From the NCBI GenBank assembly GCA_910585965.1, contig CAJUHH010000003.1, positions 186,001-250,000 on the forward strand: a DNA stretch of 64,000 bases, read 5' to 3'. A program made the position numbers and the translations under genes. The notes beneath the pieces were generated by a model. It worked only from the letters and a program-made list of their open reading frames with translations, was not told the DNA's origin and ran no database searches. This document shows, in pieces, positions 1 to 6,815 of this stretch. This DNA is from an uncultured Lachnospiraceae bacterium (GTDB lineage: Bacteria > Bacillota > Clostridia > Lachnospirales > Lachnospiraceae). Positions within the stretch are counted from its first letter, which is position 1. Each line of letters opens with the position of its first letter.

Positions 1-377
1 AGAGGAAATATATCTATACATAAATTCTCTCTCCGCTCTTTCATGCAATTAGTACGTATTATCGTGGTTTTTTTATCCACTACATGGGTAATGCAATCAG
101 GACGGGCAGAATTGGTATAGTAATAATCCTCCACTTGTATATTATCCTGCCACTCTTCTGATGCCATTCGAATAAACTGTTCATAATCTTCCCTTGGCAT
201 CATAATATCAATGTCATCATCCCAGGGAATAAATCCCTGATGCCTTACTGCCCCCAGCAAAGTCCCGCCGCATAAAAAATATCTAAGCCGGTATTTTTTG
301 CATATTCTTTTCACTTCTTTTAAAAGTGCCAGTTCCTTTAGCTGAATTTCCCTTAACTCATCTTTGTCACCAAACAT
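1..377 (-). CDS. LicD family phosphotransferase-like protein (3' part cut by window edge)
   Basis: Reading leftward from an ATG at 377 gives an open frame to the window edge, so only the N-terminal ~125 residues are visible. They contain the LicD/nucleotidyltransferase-fold signature CGGTLLGAVRHQGFIPWDDD followed by DID, the metal-binding acidic cluster. LicD proteins transfer phosphocholine or similar phospho-substituents onto surface glycans. The start has a GGAGA ribosome site about 7 nt upstream and lies 26 nt after the stop of the GT2 gene, so it belongs to the same EPS operon. Substrate unknown; the truncation is only due to the window. Confidence 0.85.
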   Translation of the reverse strand, partial: MFGDKDELREIQLKELALLKEVKRICKKYRLRYFLCGGTLLGAVRHQGFIPWDDDIDIMMPREDYEQFIRMASEEWQDNIQVEDYYYTNSARPDCITHVVDKKTTIIRTNCMKERRENLCIDIFP

Positions 378-403
378 AAAACTTTCTCCATACCATTACT
401 GGC

Positions 404-1450
404 CTACCACCTGACTTCTTTATGCACCAGATTCTGGTACAGCCAATATGCAATGATAAACAGGCTAAAAAAATTAATTTTATATAAAAAAGCACAGCAA
501 GCCACTGCATTAGCTTTCATAGGCCTTTGAAAACAATATCTCATCTGAAGGCTCTTATTTTCTTTCCATTGTGGCGTTATATCATTAAGCATTTTTTTTG
601 AATAAGAAATATAATAGTGCAAATTCCTCATATCTTTAAGCGCTGTCCGGTAAGTCAATCCTATGGCGCATTTCACAAAAGCCATTACTTCAAATAGTTC
701 CCGATATCCGGCATAGACTGCCTGGTTCTCTCCATAATACTTTGCCATCTCAGTATAATAACTCCACCGTTCTTCAAATTCATCAGCTGTCATACGCGCT
801 TGTGCGGACGCTACGCTTACCCTATAATGATAAAGGACTTCATTTATTATTTTAATCGAACGGACATATGGAAGGATTTTAGCTATATACAGCCCGTCTT
901 CCATGCTTTTGACTTTCCCGAATCTAACTTTCTCTGCCACTTCGCGCCGGTATAATTTATTCCATACCGCCGGATTCATATATGCAATATCCACATAATG
1001 CGTCAGATCGCTAATCACGGCATCCGTATTGTCCACCATTTGAGTGGAAATAATTTTACCTGTTTCATCCTCAAAACAATTAAAACCGCACATCACCAAA
1101 TCCACTTGATATCGTTCTGCTGTTTCTACCATTTTCTCCAAAAAATTTTTTTCCGGATAATCATCGGCATCCAAAAAAATAACATAATCACCCTGCAGCT
1201 GCATTCTATCCATGACCAAATCCCTGGCCGCTCCCTGGCCGCATCTTTTTTCACTATATAAAATAGTTATTCTCCCCTCATTTCCGCACTGGTAACTTCT
1301 AATTATGGATAAAGTGTTATCCTTTGAACTATCATACACAAAATACATATGGAAATCCTGATAAGTCTGAGAAAGCATTCCATCTATAAAACTTCCGATA
1401 TATTGCCCGCTGTTCCAGACCGGAATAATCACATCTATTTTTTTCTTCAT
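404..1450 (-). CDS. glycosyltransferase family 2 protein
   Basis: 348 aa. A GT-A fold enzyme that would add one sugar from a nucleotide-sugar donor to the lipid-linked EPS repeat unit at the inner face of the membrane. The N-terminus (VIIPVWNSGQYI) is the typical GT2 nucleotide-binding strand; a DADD motif near residue 95 is the metal-binding DXD; a VWNKLYRR stretch near residue 160 and the acidic SMEDG segment near 180 are typical of the WcaA/GT2 group. The C-terminus has a hydrophobic stretch (about residues 320-340) that may touch the membrane. GGGAG ribosome site before ATG; 27 nt downstream of the sugar transferase. Donor and acceptor cannot be read from sequence. Confidence 0.9.
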   Translation of the reverse strand: MKKKIDVIIPVWNSGQYIGSFIDGMLSQTYQDFHMYFVYDSSKDNTLSIIRSYQCGNEGRITILYSEKRCGQGAARDLVMDRMQLQGDYVIFLDADDYPEKNFLEKMVETAERYQVDLVMCGFNCFEDETGKIISTQMVDNTDAVISDLTHYVDIAYMNPAVWNKLYRREVAEKVRFGKVKSMEDGLYIAKILPYVRSIKIINEVLYHYRVSVASAQARMTADEFEERWSYYTEMAKYYGENQAVYAGYRELFEVMAFVKCAIGLTYRTALKDMRNLHYYISYSKKMLNDITPQWKENKSLQMRYCFQRPMKANAVACCAFLYKINFFSLFIIAYWLYQNLVHKEVRW

Positions 1451-1477
1451 CTATCTGTCTCCCATGACTATAAATTC

Positions 1478-2164
1478 TTAGTACGCCCCATCTCCTCGAA
1501 AAACCGCTGGAATCGTCTTCATAATCATGACCAAGTCCGTTACTATCCCCATATTCCTTATATATTTCAAATCCAGTTCCACCCAGTCCTCCCATTGGAT
1601 ATCCGCTCTGCCGCTGATTTGCCAATAACAAGTAAGTCCCGGTTTTACGATCAGCCGCTGCTGCTGATATTTATTGCACTCTTCCATCTGAAAAACCAGA
1701 ATCGGCCTCGGCCCCACAATGCTCATGTCCCCCTTTAAAACATTAATCAGCTGGGGCAGCTCATCAATGCTGTATTTTCGGATGAATCTCCCTACTTTTG
1801 TAATGCGGGGATCATCCTTAATCTTAAAAGCATGGCCGGACTGCTCATTTTGTTCTTGAAGGGCAGCGAACATCTTATCTGCATCTTTGAACATGCTCCG
1901 AAACTTGTACATCCGAAAAGGTTTTAAATCCTTTCCTGCCCTCGGCTGGACAAAAAATACTGGTCCTCCATCCTCCAACAATATTGCAAGAATCGTTAGC
2001 AGAAAAATTGGCGAGAGTATGACCAGCGCCGCCAATGAAGCCGCAATATCGAATAACCTTTTTGCTGCTTTATAAACAACGGTCTTTTCATCATACAATT
2101 CCTGATAACCCATAAGCCGACTTGGGTTAAATATTTCTTCCACGTCTCTTGTCAATGAATCCAT
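1478..2164 (-). CDS. initiating sugar-phosphate transferase (polyprenyl glycosylphosphotransferase)
   Basis: 228 aa. Member of the bacterial sugar transferase family (WcaJ/RfbP/EpsL type), which starts EPS synthesis by moving a hexose-1-phosphate to undecaprenyl phosphate. It has one hydrophobic hairpin near residues 33-60 (KRLFDIAASLAALVILSP), then the conserved catalytic part: MYKFRSMF, the DE-containing YSIDELPQLINVLKGDMSIVG block split over residues ~130-150, and GPRPILV and KPGLTCYWQISGR. It lacks the four-helix N-terminal domain of long WcaJ homologues, so it is the short type. RBS AGGAGAAGAGGC before ATG. It sits after the secreted protein gene with a stable hairpin in between, which may tune its expression. 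Confidence 0.93.
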   Translation of the reverse strand: MDSLTRDVEEIFNPSRLMGYQELYDEKTVVYKAAKRLFDIAASLAALVILSPIFLLTILAILLEDGGPVFFVQPRAGKDLKPFRMYKFRSMFKDADKMFAALQEQNEQSGHAFKIKDDPRITKVGRFIRKYSIDELPQLINVLKGDMSIVGPRPILVFQMEECNKYQQQRLIVKPGLTCYWQISGRADIQWEDWVELDLKYIRNMGIVTDLVMIMKTIPAVFRGDGAY

Positions 2165-2211
2165 GCCTCTTCTCCTAATAAAAATTTTTTTACTCTAGTA
2201 ATCCTTATCAT

Positions 2212-2242
2212 GGTATAGCCGCAGTCAGTTTGCGGCTATACC
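2212..2242 (-). other. stable intercistronic hairpin inside the EPS operon
   Basis: A perfect 12-bp stem (GGTATAGCCGCA / TGCGGCTATACC) with a 7-nt loop lies between the secreted-protein gene and the sugar transferase gene. On the minus strand it is not followed by a T-run, so it does not look like a simple terminator. A processing or stability hairpin, or partial attenuation, is more likely. Confidence 0.6.
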
Positions 2243-2311
2243 CTTTCCCACACTCGGCTGTTAACAGAAAAACATGTTTATCTTACAACTCTTACTTTTA
2301 TCCCTTAGGGA

Positions 2312-2869
2312 TCAGGGGATCTGTACAAATGCCACAGCGCCCTTATTAGTCAGGTTCAGTACCACGTGATCCGCCCTTATTTCCACGACTTCCACATCGA
2401 CCCATACGCCATCCACCAGCTGCTTTACAACAACTTTAGAATTGCCAAGGAGTCCTTTCAAATAGAAATTAATGGTTGCCGTATTGTAGTTTGCACCTGG
2501 GAAGCTGATATTGATTACATTCAACAGTTTCCCTCCAAGAGCTGCAGCTTGGGCATTCGCCCCTGCTGTTGTCGCCTTGTCTACCTTTGCCAGTGTTGCC
2601 GTCAGATTGGTCGCCACCCCATTGATAACGATCTTTCCACCTTGTCCTACAGGCATCGCGTTCTCTACGCCCGGCGTTGAAACCACAGCATTGTTGTAAT
2701 ACTCAGCCGCTGTCATGCCGCGTTCTGCAGCCGCCTGCTGATCCGCAGCATGAGCAAACCCCTCCGCACTGGACGATACAACTGCAGCAGCCGACGGGCT
2801 GGGTGCAGCGGATACGGTCATAGAAGCAAACAATGTTGCCGCCGCCAATAAAGCAATAACTTTTTTCAT
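2312..2869 (-). CDS. small secreted protein of unknown function, in EPS operon
   Basis: 185 aa. Clear Sec signal peptide: MKKVIALLAAATLFASMTVSA with a likely cleavage after ...VSA. The mature part is Ala/Val/Asn-rich, with few charged residues at first (AAAVVSSSAEGFAHAADQQA), then a region with alternating hydrophobics (KIVINGVATNLTATL, VINISFPGANYNTATINFY) that suggests a small beta-rich domain. No cysteine, no LPXTG, no membrane anchor. GGAGG ribosome site 9-10 nt before ATG. Position between the pseudo-sortase gene and the sugar transferase suggests an extracellular role in EPS assembly or attachment. I do not recognise a named family; the function is unknown. Confidence 0.8.
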   Translation of the reverse strand: MKKVIALLAAATLFASMTVSAAPSPSAAAVVSSSAEGFAHAADQQAAAERGMTAAEYYNNAVVSTPGVENAMPVGQGGKIVINGVATNLTATLAKVDKATTAGANAQAAALGGKLLNVINISFPGANYNTATINFYLKGLLGNSKVVVKQLVDGVWVDVEVVEIRADHVVLNLTNKGAVAFVQIP

Positions 2870-2937
2870 GGATATCTACCTCCTTTCCCTTTCCTAAGTG
2901 TGGTATATATTAACATCTATAATTATGATGCTAATAC

Positions 2938-3723
2938 CTAATCCAGTATGATTCTGTCAATCTGCCCTGCGGCATCCCCTGTCAAAACGCCGATGACTAC
3001 GTACTGCTTCCCGCTTTGGCTGCTGACACTCCCTGCCAAAGTAACAAAAAAATGCCAGGGTGTCAGACCTTCCCATCCTTCTCTTTGCTGCTTCCCCATT
3101 TCACGGATGCCGTAAAGCTGCTCCAGCCAAGCTTCGCATCCTTGGTAAGTGGTATAATCAAATCTTCTCAAAATATCGCTTCCATCATCGTAATAAGCTG
3201 CAATTATTTCATATGTAAGCACATTATCCTTCAAGTAAATATAAAATTCTTTGTTCTCTTCAAAAAAAATAGGATCTTCCAATTTATGCAGACTGGCAAA
3301 TAAACTCTTTTCCCCTTCATCGCTTCCATGTATAACTGTATTGAAGTCGCACATATCCATCATATTGGGCATCTCCGTGTAAAGCGCCCCATCTGTGTTT
3401 TCCTTTCCGTCGGCTCCATGTGTCTTATAAAATTCATCCGATACCGGGCTTTGCAATACTGGCAGGTCGATGCCTGTTCTTGGTATATAAAGCCATGCAA
3501 AGATATCCGGGTTTTCTTCTTGTAAGGCATCGAAATCTACACGCCCGTCTGCCGCCGTTTCATAAGTGATTCCCTTAGTATCTTCCCATCCCCCCATCTG
3601 CCGGCTTTCCTCTATATCCATGTTTTCTCCGCTGCTATTCCCGCACCCACTTGCCGTCCAAGCCACAAACAAAACAAATGCCCATATCCCAGGAATGCCC
3701 CGCTTCCTATTCTTTCTGTTCAT
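2938..3723 (-). CDS. sortase B-fold lipoprotein lacking catalytic residues (pseudo-sortase)
   Basis: 261 aa. The N-terminus is a lipoprotein signal with lipobox TASGC (Cys ~27). The rest follows class B sortases: VDFDALQEENPDIFAWLYIP, then NTVIHGSDEGEKSLFASLHK, then TYEIIAAYY, then VTLAGSVSSQSGKQYVV. In active SrtB these places read VIYGHN (catalytic His), TLSTC (catalytic Cys) and RFVV (Arg). Here they are GSD (Ser for His), LAGS (Ser for Cys) and KQYVV (Gln for Arg), so the protein should not be a transpeptidase. The reading frame continues correctly after the Cys site, arguing against a frameshift. Its start overlaps the LCP gene end by 17 nt, so the two are translationally coupled. Likely role: a scaffold or binding lipoprotein in EPS export or attachment (inference). 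Confidence 0.85.
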   Translation of the reverse strand: MNRKNRKRGIPGIWAFVLFVAWTASGCGNSSGENMDIEESRQMGGWEDTKGITYETAADGRVDFDALQEENPDIFAWLYIPRTGIDLPVLQSPVSDEFYKTHGADGKENTDGALYTEMPNMMDMCDFNTVIHGSDEGEKSLFASLHKLEDPIFFEENKEFYIYLKDNVLTYEIIAAYYDDGSDILRRFDYTTYQGCEAWLEQLYGIREMGKQQREGWEGLTPWHFFVTLAGSVSSQSGKQYVVIGVLTGDAAGQIDRIILD

Positions 3724-4816
3724 AGAAAACCTCCAATATCATCTCATACAGCGCCGTCTCATCCACATAAAACTCCTCAAACTTTTCTCCCATAACAGTC
3801 TCTCCCTCCAGCATGCGGAAACTGTCTTCTCCATAGAAACTATAATCAACAATAAGAGGAGCAAGATAAGCTACCTCTTCCAGCCCGATATCCGTAACCA
3901 TCATAGATGCCGCCTCCTGATAAATTCTGGCCGCTGTCCCGACATCTTTTTTGACCGCTTCTTTCGCCGCACGGATAAACGCATTTAAATACTGTTTCTG
4001 CCTTGCCAAGCGCATATCTGCAGAACCGAATATTCCTGGATCGCGATATTTCACATACCAAAAAGCAGACTCGCCCATCAGGTGGACTTCAGCTCCCTTT
4101 ACCAGCGTTTTATCCTTCGCACTCAAGTCTTCCAATACCTTTACATCCACGCCCCCCACCGCATCGTTGATCAATGGGATGGCGCTCATATTCACCGCCG
4201 CATAACCATGGATTGGCAAATGGTAAAAAAGCTCCGATACTGCTTTACGCTGGTACTCACAGCTTTTCTCCATCCCGTCACCAAAGCCATGAGCTACAGC
4301 AATCTGGGCTTTTTTCGTGGTGACATACTCCCCTTCCTCATTATAAATATCCACATTTGTCATGGTATTTCTGTTAATACCGATGACCTGAATCATTTTC
4401 TGCTTTGGATTCATCACTGCCAAGAACAATGCATCTGCTGATCCCCCGTCCGTTCCCTCCCCAACAGCTTCTGCTGCGCTGTCCTTATCAATTCCCATAA
4501 ACAGAAAAGTAAGAATCTCTTCATTATAAACATATATTTTGTCATGGTATTTCACCCATCCTTCCTGCCATTCCGCTTCCTCGTTTTTTGTCAGCTCAAC
4601 ACTTTGCATTCCAAATGCCAAATCCGGAACACCTGCTCCCGTCTTGTTTCGCAGGCTTTTCTTTCCTGCCGCCCTGATCATTCCAAATGCGACAAAAAGA
4701 ATAGAAATAAACAAGATTATCCCAAACAAAATACTAATAGAGATTCTTTTCCATCTTCTTTTTTGTATCCGTTTTTTCGACTTGGCATTCTTTTTCTTTT
4801 TGAAATCTGTTTTCAC
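3707..4816 (-). CDS. LytR-CpsA-Psr (LCP) family glycopolymer transferase
   Basis: 369 aa. Cytoplasmic Lys/Arg-rich tail, one transmembrane helix (about residues 27-48), then the extracellular LCP domain. Visible LCP signatures are ILTFLFMGIDKDS, GGSADALFLAVMNP (Asp binding metal/pyrophosphate), the IGINRNTMTNV strand carrying the conserved Arg, and AVGGVDVKV. LCP enzymes move finished lipid-linked glycopolymers such as EPS or teichoic acid to peptidoglycan. Start is GTG with AAGGA eight nt upstream. First gene of the EPS operon; a ~190-nt leader separates it from the predicted promoter inside the invertible segment, and the left inverted repeat lies within that leader. Confidence 0.9.
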   Translation of the reverse strand: MKTDFKKKKNAKSKKRIQKRRWKRISISILFGIILFISILFVAFGMIRAAGKKSLRNKTGAGVPDLAFGMQSVELTKNEEAEWQEGWVKYHDKIYVYNEEILTFLFMGIDKDSAAEAVGEGTDGGSADALFLAVMNPKQKMIQVIGINRNTMTNVDIYNEEGEYVTTKKAQIAVAHGFGDGMEKSCEYQRKAVSELFYHLPIHGYAAVNMSAIPLINDAVGGVDVKVLEDLSAKDKTLVKGAEVHLMGESAFWYVKYRDPGIFGSADMRLARQKQYLNAFIRAAKEAVKKDVGTAARIYQEAASMMVTDIGLEEVAYLAPLIVDYSFYGEDSFRMLEGETVMGEKFEEFYVDETALYEMILEVFYEQKE

Positions 4817-4958
4817 AACACATTCCTTCTATATTTTTATATTTATTGCTCTAAATTTCTTTACTGTTTATTTCAGACAGAATGCGGGAATAAATATCTA
4901 TATAATTTTCTTCCGCAGCTTCCCATAACAGATTTTAAGAACCCGATTCTTTTCGCAA
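4817..4958. other. EPS operon leader, AT-rich, outside the invertible segment
   Basis: 142 bases between the LCP start codon and the left inverted repeat. AT-rich. On the minus strand it contains a short open stretch without a start codon (LLWEAAEENYIDIY..., ending at a TAG), which could be the tail of a lost gene or chance. No terminator, T-box or known riboswitch was seen. Confidence 0.4.
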
Positions 4959-4977
4959 AATGCCCAAATTAATGAAA
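4959..4977 (+). repeat. left inverted repeat (IRL) of the invertible segment
   Basis: AATGCCCAAATTAATGAAA, exact reverse complement of 6439-6457. The match extends imperfectly outward: both sites can be written as a 27-bp core with TTTC at one end and CGAAA at the other around the central TTTGGGC region. That partial dyad is what two tyrosine-recombinase protomers flanking a short crossover would need. Confidence 0.85.
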
Positions 4978-5011
4978 GGATCTTTATCCATCTGTTCTAA
5001 ATTGCTAATCC

Positions 5012-5040
5012 AGCATATCATAACTTATTTTAAAATTCAA
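5012..5040 (-). promoter_or_regulatory. predicted sigma-A promoter of the EPS operon, inside the invertible segment
   Basis: On the minus strand: -35 TTGAAT (5040-5035), exactly 17-nt spacer, -10 TATGCT (5017-5012) preceded by TGA, an extended -10. Transcription would start near 5004 and read leftward across IRL into the LCP gene. It lies 35 bp inside the left repeat, so flipping the segment would disconnect it from the operon. Confidence 0.65.
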
Positions 5041-5170
5041 TAGGATTTTCGAAAATTGATTCATCTGACTGTATGTCTAGCATGAAAAACAAAAAAATGT
5101 TGTTTTTTAGCGCGCTTTTAGAAGTATTTCTTATACTGTTAGTTGTATAAATGGAAAAACAAATGTTAGA

Positions 5171-5187
5171 CCGTCAAAAATGCCGTC
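5171..5187 (+). promoter_or_regulatory. CCGTC doublet upstream of recombinase
   Basis: CCGTC-N7-CCGTC. The same doublet with the same 7-nt spacing recurs at 6359-6375 just after the recombinase stop, in direct orientation (13 of 17 positions equal). The paired copies around the recombinase gene suggest binding sites for the recombinase arm domain or an accessory factor (inference). Confidence 0.4.
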
Positions 5188-5227
5188 AAAAGAAAACGGC
5201 TCTAAAACAAGGAAAGGAGTAAACAGT

Positions 5228-6337
5228 ATGCCAAGAAGAGGAGAAAATATTTATAAAAGAAAGGACGGAAGATGGGAAGGAAGGATTTGGAAGGAGATTT
5301 CCATTCCCGGAAAGAGAAGCTATTTATCGGTTTATGGAAAAACTTACAAAGAAGCAAAAGAAAAGATGAAAATAGCAAAGAATGTTGGCTGGCAGGGCAG
5401 AAAAGGAATGCCAAAACTGGAGGAGGCGGCATCAATTTGGGTCGATGACCAAAAAGCCTATTGGAAGCTGACTACTTGCAGGGAATATTGTTATGTGCTG
5501 GAAAAACATGTTATTCCCTGGCTTGGGAACGCAAGGATCGATAGTATTGACCAGCAAACAATGGAAAGATTCGTATCTCTGTTATGGAAGGGGCAGGACA
5601 GGCAATTATCTGTCAATTATCTGTCTTATATCTGCTCCATCGTCGTTAGGATACTGTTCCATATGAAAAAGAAATATGGATACAATATATCGGTTCCCGC
5701 AAATCCAGTAAAAAAAAGTAAAAAATACCAAGTAATTCTGCCCGGTGAACAGACCTTATCCAGATTAGAAGAATATTTAATTGCCAATAGTGAAAGAAAG
5801 GCAAATCTTGGAATATTGATTGCTCTTTATACGGGTATCCGCATCGGGGAATTATGTGCTTTGACCTGGAAAGATATTGACCTGGCAGAGGAAGTTATTT
5901 ATATACGCAGCAATGTACAAAGAGTTCGGGTAGAAAACAGCGGTGAAAATAAAACGCATACCGTGATTCAAACTCCCAAAACGTCGGATTCCATTCGTCT
6001 TGTTCCGATTTCTCCAATGTTGCTCCCCTTGCTGGAGAAGCACCGGCAAGAAGATTCAAAGCATATTATCAGGGGAACCAGAAATTCATGGGCAGATCCC
6101 CGTACTGTCCAGTATCAATTCCAGAAGATATTGGAGAAATGCGGTCTGGAGCATTTTAACTTTCATATGCTCCGCCATGCATTCGCGTCCAGATGCATAG
6201 AAAAAGGATTTGATGTTAAAAGCCTGAGTGAAATACTCGGCCATAGCGATATCAGGCTGACGATGGATCTTTATGTTCATTCATCGGTGCAGCAGAAGAA
6301 AATGCTGATGAACCGGTTTGAATCTTATCGAAATTAG
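5228..6337 (+). CDS. tyrosine recombinase (site-specific integrase/invertase)
   Basis: 369 aa from the ATG at 5228, chosen because AAGGAG lies 9 nt upstream and the protein then begins MPRRGENIYKRKDGRWEGR, the usual start of this family's N-terminal arm-binding (AP2-like) domain. A SAM-like core-binding domain follows (~residues 60-150), then the catalytic domain with ALYTGIRIGELCALTWKDID (Arg I), HMLRHAFASRC (His-x-x-Arg), LGHSDIRLTMDLY (His/Gly and nucleophile Tyr). All catalytic residues look intact. It is encoded inside the segment bounded by the 19-bp inverted repeats, so self-inversion is the likely job. Alternatively it could be the integrase of a degraded mobile element, but no other mobile-element gene is nearby. 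Confidence 0.93.
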   Translation: MPRRGENIYKRKDGRWEGRIWKEISIPGKRSYLSVYGKTYKEAKEKMKIAKNVGWQGRKGMPKLEEAASIWVDDQKAYWKLTTCREYCYVLEKHVIPWLGNARIDSIDQQTMERFVSLLWKGQDRQLSVNYLSYICSIVVRILFHMKKKYGYNISVPANPVKKSKKYQVILPGEQTLSRLEEYLIANSERKANLGILIALYTGIRIGELCALTWKDIDLAEEVIYIRSNVQRVRVENSGENKTHTVIQTPKTSDSIRLVPISPMLLPLLEKHRQEDSKHIIRGTRNSWADPRTVQYQFQKILEKCGLEHFNFHMLRHAFASRCIEKGFDVKSLSEILGHSDIRLTMDLYVHSSVQQKKMLMNRFESYRN

Positions 6338-6358
6338 AAGCAGTAAGGATTTTATAAG

Positions 6359-6375
6359 CCGTCAGAATGACCGTC
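6359..6375 (+). promoter_or_regulatory. CCGTC doublet downstream of recombinase
   Basis: CCGTC-N7-CCGTC, direct-repeat partner of the doublet at 5171-5187. See that entry for the comparison. Confidence 0.4.
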
Positions 6376-6438
6376 GATGACTGGGTATGACTTTTGAAAG
6401 CCTGAAATTACGAGAGAAGAACGTGTACGAAAGGAACA

Positions 6439-6457
6439 TTTCATTAATTTGGGCATT
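6439..6457 (-). repeat. right inverted repeat (IRR) of the invertible segment
   Basis: TTTCATTAATTTGGGCATT, exact reverse complement of 4959-4977, followed by GTACGAAA where the left site has TTGCGAAA. Two GTACGAAA copies close to it (one inside the segment at 6425, one just outside) may be accessory recombinase sites. Confidence 0.85.
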
Positions 6458-6629
6458 GTACGAAATTACATTTAAGAATCAAAGGACAACTCCATTTTTA
6501 TAGCAAGGCAGGGGAGATGAATTCTCCCCATATTTCCTAAATTTGTCATACAAAATAAAGCCGCTTATTTATTTGCGACTTTATATCAAAACACTATCTA
6601 TTTCATTTCTGTGCTGCTTTTTGCACATC

Positions 6630-6675
6630 TTGAGTTTGTGGATGCTGCGCGAACACAAACCTCAAATTTTTTTTT
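6630..6675 (+). terminator. intrinsic terminator right of the invertible segment
   Basis: TTGAGTTTGTG pairs with CACAAACCTCAA (one bulged base) around a 13-nt loop, followed by nine Ts. It would end the recombinase transcript in the present orientation, and would also stop transcription from the EPS promoter if the segment were flipped. Confidence 0.75.
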
Positions 6676-6745
6676 AATTTTCAATCTTTCACCCAATAAA
6701 TATTGTACAAGACATAGTACAAATCAAAGCACTTTGCTAATCGAA

Positions 6746-6774
6746 TAGACTTTGCACTTTGGATGTGATATACT
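6746..6774 (+). promoter_or_regulatory. predicted promoter of the coiled-coil gene
   Basis: -35 TAGACT (6746-6751), 17-nt spacer, -10 TATACT (6769-6774) with an upstream TGA (extended -10). AAGGAG at 6801-6806 precedes the ATG at 6816. Confidence 0.5.
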
Positions 6775-6815
6775 TACCTTATTCATGAAATAGTTACATA
6801 AAGGAGCGTGATAAA

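Larger units (their letters stand above)
4959..6457. mobile_element. putative invertible DNA segment carrying its recombinase and the EPS promoter
   Basis: The 1499-bp segment is bounded by a perfect 19-bp inverted repeat, encodes a tyrosine recombinase, and holds a leftward promoter (5012-5040) just inside the left repeat. In the orientation given here the promoter points out of the element into the LCP-led EPS operon. Inversion would turn the promoter to the right, towards the terminator at 6630, and put the recombinase gene co-directional with the EPS genes. This layout is that of a phase-variable promoter. Inversion itself is inferred; only one orientation is present in the sequence. Confidence 0.75.
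6338..6629. other. AT-rich non-coding stretch spanning the right end of the invertible segment
   Basis: No credible gene. It contains the second CCGTC doublet (6359-6375), two GTACGAAA repeats near the right inverted repeat (6425-6432 and 6458-6465), and after the repeat a GGGGAGA...TCTCCCC hairpin near 6511-6529 with a poor T-run, plus an imperfect hairpin near 6556-6583. Confidence 0.5.

Noticed and set aside
3010..3060. Frameshift explaining the missing catalytic Cys of the pseudo-sortase
   Set aside because: A T-run precedes the site, but the strand after it (KQYVVIGVL) is in the correct frame, so a simple frameshift would not restore a sortase motif.
4880..4935. Short open stretch in the EPS leader (minus strand)
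   Set aside because: No start codon or ribosome site; may be a gene remnant but cannot be supported as a CDS.
5180..5227. Longer recombinase start at 5180
   Set aside because: No ribosome site there; AAGGAG precedes ATG 5228, which also gives the usual N-terminus, and the region holds the CCGTC doublet.
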